Shown: positions 39,135 to 46,720 of the stretch, one piece after another
Layout of the letters: each line of letters begins with the position of its first letter
Position numbering within the stretch: position 1 is the stretch's first letter
DNA from: Maricaulis sp.
GTDB lineage: Bacteria > Pseudomonadota > Alphaproteobacteria > Caulobacterales > Maricaulaceae
Assembly: GCA_017643585.1 (NCBI GenBank)
Contig: JAEPND010000003.1
Coordinates: forward strand, 124,001-188,000
Reading direction: 5' to 3'
Length of the DNA: 64,000 nt
Position numbers and translations under genes: made by a program
The notes under the pieces: generated by a model
The model's database searches: none
Told to the model about the DNA's origin: nothing
What the model saw: the letters and a program-made list of their open reading frames with translations, nothing else

Positions 39135-39823
39135 ACCAGCCGCGCCTGCGGCCCGTCGCCGGGCTCGATCAGCCACTCGCCTTCGGTGCGCACATTGCCG
39201 ACCGACTTGTTGGCCTCACGCATCTGCATGCTGTCATCGGGCAGGCCCTTGAGAATGGGATCGATCTCGTCATTGGCGGCATCCGGATTCATCCACAAAT
39301 CATACTGGTCCGGACGCAGGATGACCGGCATGCGGGTATGGATATTCGCCATTTCCTTGTTGGGTGCCGTGGTCAGGATGGTGAAGCTCTGCAGCGTTTC
39401 ACCCTCGATCTCTGCCTCGTCCCACAGGCCGGCGAAACCGAACCAGTCCTGGTCCTTCACGGTGATCCACCAGGGCTGTTTCGTACCCTTCTTGCCTGTC
39501 CATTCATAAAAGCCCATCGCCGGCACAATGCATCGACGCTTTTTGAACGGCTCCCGGAAACTCGCCGTTGTCGCCGCGGTTTCCGACTTGGCATTGAAGG
39601 TCGAGAACTTCATCTCGTTCAGCGGCTTTTGCCAGAAAAACGGCACCAGCCCCCAGCGCGCCATGACGGCCTCGGTATGATCCTCGGCATAACGAATAAT
39701 CGGCGCAGACTGGGTTGGAGCCACATTCCAGCGCGGCTGCATATTCAAAGCCGCCTGCTGGAGCCTGAACATCTCCTGCAGGATCCACCATTCCAGCTTG
39801 CCAAGCGCATATCGACCACACAT
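39131..39823 (-). CDS. SRAP/HMCES-family abasic-site DNA-protein crosslinker (YedK-like)
   Basis: The 230-residue protein begins M-C-G-R-Y, placing the catalytic Cys at residue 2 after Met removal, where it forms a thiazolidine link with abasic sites in single-stranded DNA. Other family landmarks are W-N-V-A-P-T-Q, M-A-R-W-G-L-V-P, F-N-A-K-S-E-T, C-I-V-P-A-M-G-F-Y-E-W with the active Glu, and I-H-T-R-M-P. It has the usual length. It appears monocistronic. Confidence 0.95.
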   Translation of the reverse strand: MCGRYALGKLEWWILQEMFRLQQAALNMQPRWNVAPTQSAPIIRYAEDHTEAVMARWGLVPFFWQKPLNEMKFSTFNAKSETAATTASFREPFKKRRCIVPAMGFYEWTGKKGTKQPWWITVKDQDWFGFAGLWDEAEIEGETLQSFTILTTAPNKEMANIHTRMPVILRPDQYDLWMNPDAANDEIDPILKGLPDDSMQMREANKSVGNVRTEGEWLIEPGDGPQARLV

Positions 39824-40165
39824 GGGGGCAGGTTAGCGGGTTTTTGGGGGTAAGGGCATTGCTGAGTTCATGCTCCCTGAGAGGCCTGGCTGGAGAAGCT
39901 GGACAAAGGTATGTCCGTGTTTCGTCGAAGGCATTCCATTCAGGCGATATGGCCCCCTCAACGGCATCGTCGAACAGAACCGGAGGTTGGCTTTTTGCGG
40001 CTCCAATCAGGGTTGTCTTGAGCAATATGTCAGTTAATGCTGGCACCGCTGTGTTGTCGCCGAGATTGACAGCAACCGCAGGGACTCTCACGGGGAAACA
40101 CCCCGTGATCGCGCTATTTTTTTATCACCAAGATAGAGGGCTCTTAGCGAAGCTGGGAGGGAGCA
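39824..40165. other. AT-richer spacer with no convincing gene
   Basis: This 342-bp spacer has a visibly less GC-biased composition. A minus-strand frame (to about 40091) reads coherently for some 80 residues but runs on into the SRAP gene and has no start signal; it may be a remnant of a displaced gene. A plus-strand frame overlaps the next gene out of phase and is not credible. Confidence 0.4.
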
Positions 40166-40999
40166 GTGAAGGGAACAGACGGACGTCGATTTCACAATTC
40201 AGCACTGAAGCTCGTAGTCGCAGCGGGTGTAGGACTCTCCGCGTACACAAGTATTCTAAAGGCGGAGGACGGCGGTCAATCAGAGCCGGATCGCGTCCGT
40301 GAGGATGTGCTGCTCGCTGCTGAATTTGTTGGCTATCTTGAGGACAATAGTTCGGCTCGCCGACGCGCAGGTTGGTGTGCGGATTTCGATTACTCAAACT
40401 TGCCGACTATTCGGGAGCATCGAGAGCGAGCGGTGTCCTCCGTAAGCTTGCACATCGATCCAGCCCTACGAGATGGAGGTGTCGAGTTTTTTCCAGCGGC
40501 GGGCAATATAGCTGTTTTATTTCGGGCAATTGGTATCGATTTTTCTTTGGTCGAGGATGCGTCAAATGCCGATGTTTTAGTATCACACATTGAAGCTCAT
40601 GGCGCGCTGCCGGAGTTCTCCCTTTCGTTCAACTCTGGCCCTCACTGCGCTTCTGGAAGGTTGCCGTCCGGCCAAATACAAGCGGCAGCAGTCTCCGGCA
40701 ACAGCGAAGTCGGAGGCTACTATTCAGCCCGAGCACGGTGCATTGGTGAAGCTGTGATGGCGAGCACCGGATATTCTTATTCGATGAGCCCTAGGGATGT
40801 GTACGAAGTTGATCGCCCTGGTGACGCACCGAGGGGAGTGCTCGTGGAGTATTCCGGCGGCGCTATTGGGTTTCGTTTCAATGAAACCATGATGTGCACA
40901 GCTGGATTCAATGAATACGCAATAGATAAGAATTTGTCTCCGAGTGAGTTATTGTTGCTTTTACCCGTCGGAATAGATGAATTTTCCAATCACGACTAA
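40166..40999 (+). CDS. Secreted hypothetical protein with atypical composition
   Basis: The start is GTG 40166, close behind a strong GGGAGGG. The 277-residue product has a signal-like hydrophobic segment (about 12-30) and a mature domain with four Cys. The pattern S-N-A-D-V-L-V-S-H-I followed by Cys-rich loops resembles DUF2927-type secreted proteins, but I am not sure. Codon use is much more A/T-ending than in the neighbours, suggesting recent acquisition. Repeats follow it directly. Confidence 0.65.
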   Translation: MKGTDGRRFHNSALKLVVAAGVGLSAYTSILKAEDGGQSEPDRVREDVLLAAEFVGYLEDNSSARRRAGWCADFDYSNLPTIREHRERAVSSVSLHIDPALRDGGVEFFPAAGNIAVLFRAIGIDFSLVEDASNADVLVSHIEAHGALPEFSLSFNSGPHCASGRLPSGQIQAAAVSGNSEVGGYYSARARCIGEAVMASTGYSYSMSPRDVYEVDRPGDAPRGVLVEYSGGAIGFRFNETMMCTAGFNEYAIDKNLSPSELLLLLPVGIDEFSNHD

Positions 41000-41050
41000 T
41001 GCAGTCTGAACATACAGGGGCAGACTTTTCCCAACCATCCCGCTCCCTCG

Positions 41051-41147
41051 CCGTCATCCCACGGTGGCCGCAAAGCGGACATCCGGGGACCTCGGCCATC
41101 CTGTCGACAGGTGAGCTGAGGTCACCCGGACAAGCCGGGTGACGACG
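41051..41147 (+). repeat. Dispersed palindromic repeat, CGTCATCC...GGGTGACG type
   Basis: Opens with CCGTCATCCC and ends in GGGTGACGACG, the same ends as the three units near the GIY-YIG gene, but with a different middle. The right part is a nine-bp hairpin, GTCACCCGG-ACAAG-CCGGGTGAC (41121-41143). Confidence 0.75.
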
Positions 41148-41175
41148 TAGAATTATTGATGGCTATGTCACCGCC

Positions 41176-41320
41176 TATCCTCGCCCTTGATGGGCGAGGG
41201 GGACCATTGCGGAGCAATGGTGGAGTGGGTGCGCGCCGTTAGGCGCCTCGTAAGTCGGCCCTTCGGGCCGCACCCTATCCGCCCGCTTCGCGGGCACCTT
41301 TCCCATCAAGGGAAAGGATA
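41176..41320 (+). repeat. 145-bp palindromic multi-hairpin element
   Basis: The outer arms at 41176-41199 and 41297-41320 are imperfect inverted copies around CCCTTGATGGG. Between them lie perfect hairpins: CCATTGC/GCAATGG (41204-41220), GCGCC/GGCGC (41233-41246), CGGCCC/GGGCCG (41256-41270) and GCCCGC/GCGGGC (41281-41295). It looks like a non-coding MITE- or REP-like element. Confidence 0.75.
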
Positions 41321-41358
41321 AATGCGAAGGCGCCACCCCTCATCGCCAGATTCAACGC

Positions 41359-41386
41359 TTGACACACATAAACATATCTTTATACG
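41359..41386 (+). promoter_or_regulatory. Promoter of the metX riboswitch
   Basis: TTGACA at 41359-41364 and TATACG at 41381-41386, spaced 16 bp, place the transcription start a few bases before the aptamer. Confidence 0.6.
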
Positions 41387-41390
41387 TGAT

Positions 41391-41450
41391 CACGCGCCGA
41401 TTTGATGTTCAGCTTGCGGGCGCGGAAGAAGTACGGCTAAAGCGGAACGG
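41391..41450 (+). promoter_or_regulatory. SAM-II riboswitch
   Basis: The sequence follows the SAM-II aptamer: P1 arm CGCGCC (41393-41398), GATTTGA, then GCTTGC, P1 closing arm GGCGCG (41419-41424), a purine-rich linker, and GCTAAA (41436-41441). A pseudoknot can form between GTTC-AGC (41407-41413) and the tail GCT...GAAC (41436-41448). This class binds S-adenosylmethionine and controls methionine genes in alphaproteobacteria. It lies just behind a promoter and upstream of metX-metB. SAM-V shares core motifs and is the alternative. Confidence 0.85.
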
Positions 41451-41510
41451 AAGTGGTGCTCTCCATCCCCCGGAAGCGCGCCGCTCTCCGTATCGGTCGG
41501 CGCACACTTC

Positions 41511-41527
41511 TTCCCGTTCGCGGGGAA
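41511..41527 (+). promoter_or_regulatory. metX ribosome-site hairpin
   Basis: TTCCCG-TTCG-CGGGGAA forms a six-bp stem with a UUCG loop that hides the GGGGAAG ribosome site of metX. It could couple the SAM-II aptamer to translation. Confidence 0.5.
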
Positions 41528-41532
41528 GTAAG

Positions 41533-42495
41533 ATGACTGCCACCGCCACACTCGATCCAAATCTCGAAACCGAACTGGAAATCGACTGTATCGATCTGGA
41601 AGCCGGCTTTATCGCCGACACCGGAGAGGAACTCTGTGTAGGTGGCCGCATCATGGGCGCGGCAGATACGCCGGTTGTCGTGGTGCTGGGCGGAATATCC
41701 GCTGATCGCCATGTCGCCGACAGCGCGTGCGGAGCGGGTTGGTGGAGAGATTTCACCGGCGGCAATGGCCCGCTGGATCCGAACGGATGCCGTATCCTGT
41801 CGATCGATTTTGTTGCGGACGCCTCGGCTCATTTCCCGAGCACCCGCGACCAGGCTGCAGCCATCCTCGCCCTCGCCGATGCGGCGGGCGTGGATCGGCT
41901 CAGCGTGATCGGATCGTCCTATGGAGGCATGGTCGCCCTGGCCCTCGCCTCCATCGCCCCCGCCCGCATCGAAAAAGCCCTGGTCATCTCGGCCGCGCAC
42001 AAACCCTCGGCCATGGCCCGCGCCTGGCGGTCGATCCAGCGCGAGACCGTCGAGCTGGCGATCCGGCATGGTGATGGCAAGGCCGGTCTGGACCTGGCGC
42101 GCCGCCTGGCCATGACGACCTATCGCACACCGGACGAGATCGAGGACCGATTTTTTGAGCCGGATCCGGACAGCCGCGATGCCAACGGTATCGAGGCCTA
42201 TCTGGAATGTCGCGGTGCGGACTTCACCACACGCATGAGCCCGGAACGCTTTCTGGCACTTTCGCATTCCATGGATGGGCATGAAGTCGATCTCTCGACC
42301 ATCGAATGCGAGGTGACCTATGTCGCCGTGCGCGAGGATCGCCTGGTCCCGATCGAGCAGATCGAATCTGCCGCCGATCAGACCCCCAAGGCCCGCTTCC
42401 TCGAGCTCTCCAGCTATTACGGCCATGACGCGTTTCTCAAAGAGGTCGACGCCATTTCCAGCATTCTCGCCGGCTTCACCGGAGCGGGTCGATGA
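41533..42495 (+). CDS. metX: MetX-type homoserine O-acyltransferase
   Basis: The 320-residue alpha/beta hydrolase-fold enzyme activates homoserine for methionine synthesis. Landmarks are V-V-V-L-G-G-I-S-A near residue 50, the nucleophile Ser in G-S-S-Y-G-G-M, and the final catalytic His in S-Y-Y-G-H-D-A-F-L-K-E. It is shorter than the usual 370-residue acetyltransferase and resembles the group that can use succinyl-CoA, so the acyl donor is uncertain. ATG 41533 follows GGGGAAG. It overlaps metB by four bases (ATGA) and sits behind a SAM-II riboswitch, which firmly supports the methionine role. Confidence 0.88.
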   Translation: MTATATLDPNLETELEIDCIDLEAGFIADTGEELCVGGRIMGAADTPVVVVLGGISADRHVADSACGAGWWRDFTGGNGPLDPNGCRILSIDFVADASAHFPSTRDQAAAILALADAAGVDRLSVIGSSYGGMVALALASIAPARIEKALVISAAHKPSAMARAWRSIQRETVELAIRHGDGKAGLDLARRLAMTTYRTPDEIEDRFFEPDPDSRDANGIEAYLECRGADFTTRMSPERFLALSHSMDGHEVDLSTIECEVTYVAVREDRLVPIEQIESAADQTPKARFLELSSYYGHDAFLKEVDAISSILAGFTGAGR

Positions 42496-43628
42496 GCGGG
42501 GAACGCACGCGCGCCATCCGCGCCGGCCTGAACAGCGACAAGACCTGGAATGCCGTCATCCCGCCGGTCTCCCTGTCCACCGCCTATCGCCGCGAGGACG
42601 CCTCGGTCAAACCGGCCTATGACTATGCCCGCACCGCCAATCCGGGCCGCGATACGCTGGCCCACGCCATCAGCGAGCTGGAAGGCGCGGCCGCCACAAC
42701 CGTCACCGCATCCGGCATGGCCGCGATCGATCTCCTCTTGCATGACCTGCCCTTTGGCGCCCGCGTCATCTGCTCCCATGACGCCTATGGCGGCACCCGG
42801 CGCCTGCTTGATGCCCGCGCCAATGGTGGACGGCTGTTGCCCGTCTATGTCGACACCGCAGATCTGGACGCGGTAGAGCTCGCACTGACCGAACAGACCG
42901 CGCTTGTGCTGGTTGAAACCCCGTCCAATCCGCGCCTGCGCATTTCCGACATCAAGGCCATCAGTACGCTGGCCCGCACGGCAGGCGCGGAGACAGCCGT
43001 CGACAACACGGTCTTGTCGCCCGTCCTGCAACGACCGATCGAACTGGGTGCGGACTATTCCGTGCAGTCGATCACCAAGATCATCAATGGCCATTCCGAT
43101 ATGGTCGGCGGTGCTGTGTCCTGTCGCTCTGCCGAGCGCGCCGAGCAGCTGGCCTGGTGGGCCAATTGTGTCGGTGTGGGCGGCGGCGCATTTGACGCCT
43201 ATCTGGCCCTGCGCGGCCTGCGCACCCTGCCGGTCCGCGCGCGTGAACAGGGCAAGAGTGCCGCGCGCATTGCGCAATGGCTACAACAGGACGAACGCGT
43301 CGCGCGCGTCGACTATCCCGGCCTGGAAAGCCATCCCGGCCACGCGCTGGCGAAAACCCAGCAATCCGGCCTCGGCCAGCTGATCTCAATCGAACTCGTC
43401 GGGGGTGATGCAGACGAGACTGTCAACCGTCTCGCCCTGTTTTCCCTGGCGCAAAGTCTCGGGGGCGTGGAAAGCCTGGTGAATATCCCCGCAAAGATGA
43501 CCCACGCTTCCATGTCCCCCGAGGCACGTCTTGAAGCCGATGTACCGGATCACCTGATCCGCCTGTCCATCGGGCTGGAAGACGCGGATGATCTGATCGC
43601 TGACCTCGACCAGGCGCTCGGACGCTGA
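42492..43628 (+). CDS. metB: Cystathionine gamma-synthase or O-acylhomoserine sulfhydrylase
   Basis: The 378-residue PLP enzyme of the Cys/Met-metabolism family uses the activated homoserine from MetX. It shows Y-D-Y-A-R-T-A-N-P, the S-G-M-A-A-I-D PLP loop, E-T-P-S-N-P, the PLP Asp in V-D-N-T, and the PLP Lys in S-V-Q-S-I-T-K-I-I-N-G-H. These motifs are shared by cystathionine gamma-synthases, lyases and sulfhydrylases; the coupling to metX favours a synthase role. Its start overlaps the metX stop, so both are under the riboswitch. Confidence 0.88.
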   Translation: MSGERTRAIRAGLNSDKTWNAVIPPVSLSTAYRREDASVKPAYDYARTANPGRDTLAHAISELEGAAATTVTASGMAAIDLLLHDLPFGARVICSHDAYGGTRRLLDARANGGRLLPVYVDTADLDAVELALTEQTALVLVETPSNPRLRISDIKAISTLARTAGAETAVDNTVLSPVLQRPIELGADYSVQSITKIINGHSDMVGGAVSCRSAERAEQLAWWANCVGVGGGAFDAYLALRGLRTLPVRAREQGKSAARIAQWLQQDERVARVDYPGLESHPGHALAKTQQSGLGQLISIELVGGDADETVNRLALFSLAQSLGGVESLVNIPAKMTHASMSPEARLEADVPDHLIRLSIGLEDADDLIADLDQALGR

Positions 43629-43697
43629 CTTCACAGGACACTTTCGCTTAATCGCCCAGACGCTTATACCTTGGCCATACAGCCATCAGGGGGCGTC

Positions 43698-45158
43698 ATG
43701 TCGCGCAGCAGCGAATGGATTGAAGCGTTTCGGGGACGCAAGCTCGTCGTCTTCGGCGATGTCATGCTGGATCGCTATACCTTTGGCGACTCAACGCGCA
43801 TCTCGCCGGAAGCCCCGGCGCCTGTCTTCAAGGCCGAACGTGTCGACGCCATGATTGGCGGCGCGGGCAATGTCGCGCGCAATATCGTCTCGCTCGGCGG
43901 GAAGGCCGTGCTGATCGGTGCCATCGGTGCGGACGCGGCCGGCCGGGAATTGCAGGCGGCAATCGAGGCCGAGGACGGGCTGAGCGCAGCCCTGGCCATC
44001 AATGCCGACATGCGCACGGCGGTGAAAAACCGCTATGTCGCCAAGAATCAGCAAATGCTGCGCGTCGATGAGGAAGATGTCGGCGACCAGCCAGACAGTG
44101 TCGTCGCAGACATGATGTCCAGCCTGGCCACCGCCCTGGACGGCGCCAGCGCCCTGGTCATCTCCGACTATGCCAAGGGCGTGCTGACCGAGGATGCGAT
44201 TGCCCGGGCCTGTGCGCTCGCGAGCGACCGCAACCTGCCGGTCGTTGTCGACCCCAAGGCGCGTGACCTGTCGCGCTATCGCGGCGCCAGCGTGGTCACG
44301 CCGAACGCCAAGGAAACCGAGGAAGCCACCGGCCAATCCTGTGTCAGCGATGCCGGTGCCGAGGCCGCAGCCCGCGCCATCGCCCAACAGGTAGGCTGTC
44401 CGATGGTCGTCGTCACCCGGGGACCGCAGGGCATGACTGTCCGCAATGCCGATGACGGCATCACCCACCTGCCCACTGCGGCCCAGGAAGTCTTTGATGT
44501 TTCCGGTGCGGGCGACACGGTTGTCGCAGCGCTGTCGCTGGGACTGGGGTCCGGGCTCGCGGTCGAGGACGCCGCGGAACTGGCCAATCGTGCTGCCGGC
44601 GTGGTTGTCGCCAAGGTTGGCACCGCGACTGTTTCTGCCGCCGAGCTACACATCGCCATGCATGGCACGGGGCCCGATGGTCGCCTCACGGTTTCGCTGG
44701 ACGGCGCTGTGGCTGCGACCCGCGCCTGGCAGGCCCAGGGCCAGTCGGTCGTTTTCACCAATGGCTGTTTCGACCTGCTGCATCCAGGCCATGTCAGCCT
44801 GCTCGGCTTTGCGCGGGAACAGGGTGACAAGCTGATCGTCGCCATCAATTCAGATGCCTCGGTCAAGCGCCTCAAAGGCCCTTCGCGCCCCGTCCAGGAC
44901 GAGGACAGCCGCGCCCTGGTCATGGAAGCTCTGCGCTTTGTCGACCTGGTGGTGATCTTCAACGAGGACACGCCGCTGGAAGCCATCACCGCCATCCAGC
45001 CGGACGTGCTGGTCAAGGGCGCTGACTACAAGCCCGGCGACGTGGTCGGCGGTAACGTTGTGACCGGCCGTGGCGGACGCATCGCACTTGCCCCGCTGGT
45101 CGACGGCCAGAGCACGACCGCTGCGATCGCCCGCGCCAACGGACCCGAGAATGTCTGA
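43698..45158 (+). CDS. hldE: Bifunctional heptose 7-phosphate kinase / heptose 1-phosphate adenylyltransferase
   Basis: The 486-residue protein fuses two ADP-heptose enzymes for LPS core. The N-terminal ribokinase-like domain has G-D-V-M-L-D-R-Y, G-G-A-G-N-V-A-R-N and G-A-G-D-T-V. The C-terminal nucleotidyltransferase shows F-T-N-G-C-F-D-L-L-H-P-G-H near residue 352. ATG 43698 follows GGGGG; the upstream nine codons are not needed. It overlaps gmhB by eight bases. Confidence 0.95.
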   Translation: MSRSSEWIEAFRGRKLVVFGDVMLDRYTFGDSTRISPEAPAPVFKAERVDAMIGGAGNVARNIVSLGGKAVLIGAIGADAAGRELQAAIEAEDGLSAALAINADMRTAVKNRYVAKNQQMLRVDEEDVGDQPDSVVADMMSSLATALDGASALVISDYAKGVLTEDAIARACALASDRNLPVVVDPKARDLSRYRGASVVTPNAKETEEATGQSCVSDAGAEAAARAIAQQVGCPMVVVTRGPQGMTVRNADDGITHLPTAAQEVFDVSGAGDTVVAALSLGLGSGLAVEDAAELANRAAGVVVAKVGTATVSAAELHIAMHGTGPDGRLTVSLDGAVAATRAWQAQGQSVVFTNGCFDLLHPGHVSLLGFAREQGDKLIVAINSDASVKRLKGPSRPVQDEDSRALVMEALRFVDLVVIFNEDTPLEAITAIQPDVLVKGADYKPGDVVGGNVVTGRGGRIALAPLVDGQSTTAAIARANGPENV

Positions 45159-45681
45159 GCATTTCCTGGTGATGCTGGATCGTGACGGCACGATCAATGT
45201 GGATAAGCATTACCTGGCAGATCCGGCAGGGCTGGAACTCCTGCCCGGTGCCGTGGACGGCCTGGTCAAGCTGCGTGATGCGGGCGCCGTCCTGTGCATC
45301 GTCACCAATCAATCGGGCATCGGCCGCCGTTATTTTGATCGCGCGACGGCGGACAGCATCAATGATACCCTCGTGGAGATGCTCAAGCCGCATGGGATTA
45401 CCTTCGCGCATATCGCACTTTGCCCGCATGCGCCGGATGAAGTGTGCGAATGCCGCAAACCCGCGCCCGGCATGGCGCTGGAGTGCGCACAGGCGACAGG
45501 CCTGGCACTGGCGGACAGCTGGGTCATCGGTGACAAGGCCAGCGATGTCGGACTGGCGAACAATACCGGCGGTCGCGGCATTCTCATTTCCGGTGAAACC
45601 GATATACAGGCCGGACAGGTCTTCACTGCACCATCGCTCAGCGAGGCTGCGGACTATATTCTTCAAGCAAGGGCAAGCTAG
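45151..45681 (+). CDS. gmhB: D-glycero-beta-D-manno-heptose 1,7-bisphosphate 7-phosphatase
   Basis: The 176-residue HAD phosphatase removes the 7-phosphate between the two HldE steps. It has L-D-R-D-G-T-I-N (nucleophile Asp10), the T-N-Q-S-G-I motif, the Zn loop C-P-H-A-P-D-E-V-C-E-C-R-K-P, and G-D-K-A-S-D. The start at 45151 overlaps the end of hldE; the longer open frame upstream is inside hldE. Confidence 0.93.
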   Translation: MSEHFLVMLDRDGTINVDKHYLADPAGLELLPGAVDGLVKLRDAGAVLCIVTNQSGIGRRYFDRATADSINDTLVEMLKPHGITFAHIALCPHAPDEVCECRKPAPGMALECAQATGLALADSWVIGDKASDVGLANNTGGRGILISGETDIQAGQVFTAPSLSEAADYILQARAS

Positions 45682-45683
45682 CC

Positions 45684-46667
45684 ATGTTCATCGTCACCGG
45701 CGGCGCCGGATTTATCGGCTCCAATATCGTTGCTCACCTGTGTGAACAGGGCAAGGACGTCGCTATCATCGACGAGCTGGGTGATGAGGCGAAGTGGAAG
45801 AATATTGCCAAACACGTGCTGGAAGACGTCATCCATCCCGACCAGACCTTCGAGGCGCTGGAACGGCATCGTGACCGCGTCGAGGCGATCATCCACATGG
45901 GCGCCATCTCGGCGACGACCGAACGCGATGCCGATCTGATTGCCCGCACCAATTTCACCCTGTCCCGCGACCTGTGGGACTGGTGCTGCGAGAATGGCGC
46001 GCCCTTCGTCTATGCCTCGTCCGCTGCGACCTATGGCGATGGCGATGAGGGCTTCAATGATGATGACGACGCGGCGTCGATGGCAAAGCTGCGCCCGCTC
46101 AACGCCTATGGCTGGAGCAAGTGGCAGTTTGACTGCTGGGCGCGCAACCAGGTCGACAAGGGCCGCGCCACCCCGCCGCGCTGGGCCGGGCTGAAATTCT
46201 TCAACGTCTATGGCCCCAACGAGATGCACAAGGGCTCCATGCGCTCGGTCGCCATCCAGGTCTTCGAACAGGTCATGGAAACCGGCAAGATGCGCCTGTT
46301 CGCCTCCGACCATCCCGATTACGAGGACGGCGGTCAGCTGCGCGATTTTGTCTGGGTCGAGGATTGCGCCCGCACCGCCATCTGGTGCGCTACCGAGATG
46401 GAAGAGAGTGGCATCTACAATGTCGGCTCCGGCAAGGCGCGCAGTTTCAAGGATCTGGCCATTGCCGTCTTCGACGCCATGGGCCGTCAGCCGGAGCTCG
46501 AATATTTCGACATGCCGGACAAGCTGAAAGGCCAGTACCAGTATTTCACGCAGGCCCGCATGAGCCGTCTCGTGGCGGCCGGCTGCCCGGTCAACGCCAC
46601 CCCGCTGGAAGAAGGCGTCCGCCGCTACGTCCAGGACTTCCTGGCGACAAAAGACCCGTATCGGTGA
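45684..46667 (+). CDS. hldD: ADP-L-glycero-D-manno-heptose 6-epimerase
   Basis: The 327-residue short-chain epimerase converts ADP-D,D-heptose to the L,D form used in LPS inner core. It shows V-T-G-G-A-G-F-I-G-S-N at the start, Y-A-S-S-A-A-T-Y-G, the catalytic N-A-Y-G-W-S-K, and N-V-Y-G-P-N-E. It is two bases behind gmhB, closing a three-gene operon; gmhA must be elsewhere. A short C-run/G-run hairpin follows at about 46679-46692 and may end transcription. Confidence 0.94.
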   Translation: MFIVTGGAGFIGSNIVAHLCEQGKDVAIIDELGDEAKWKNIAKHVLEDVIHPDQTFEALERHRDRVEAIIHMGAISATTERDADLIARTNFTLSRDLWDWCCENGAPFVYASSAATYGDGDEGFNDDDDAASMAKLRPLNAYGWSKWQFDCWARNQVDKGRATPPRWAGLKFFNVYGPNEMHKGSMRSVAIQVFEQVMETGKMRLFASDHPDYEDGGQLRDFVWVEDCARTAIWCATEMEESGIYNVGSGKARSFKDLAIAVFDAMGRQPELEYFDMPDKLKGQYQYFTQARMSRLVAAGCPVNATPLEEGVRRYVQDFLATKDPYR

Positions 46668-46720
46668 TTTGTATCTTCCCCCTTCCGGGGGGAGCAGCCC
46701 GAAGCGTCGAGGGGGCGGCC

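Noticed and set aside
39504-40091. 195-residue minus-strand open frame
   Set aside because: It overlaps more than half of the SRAP gene out of phase and lacks a start signal; at most a remnant.
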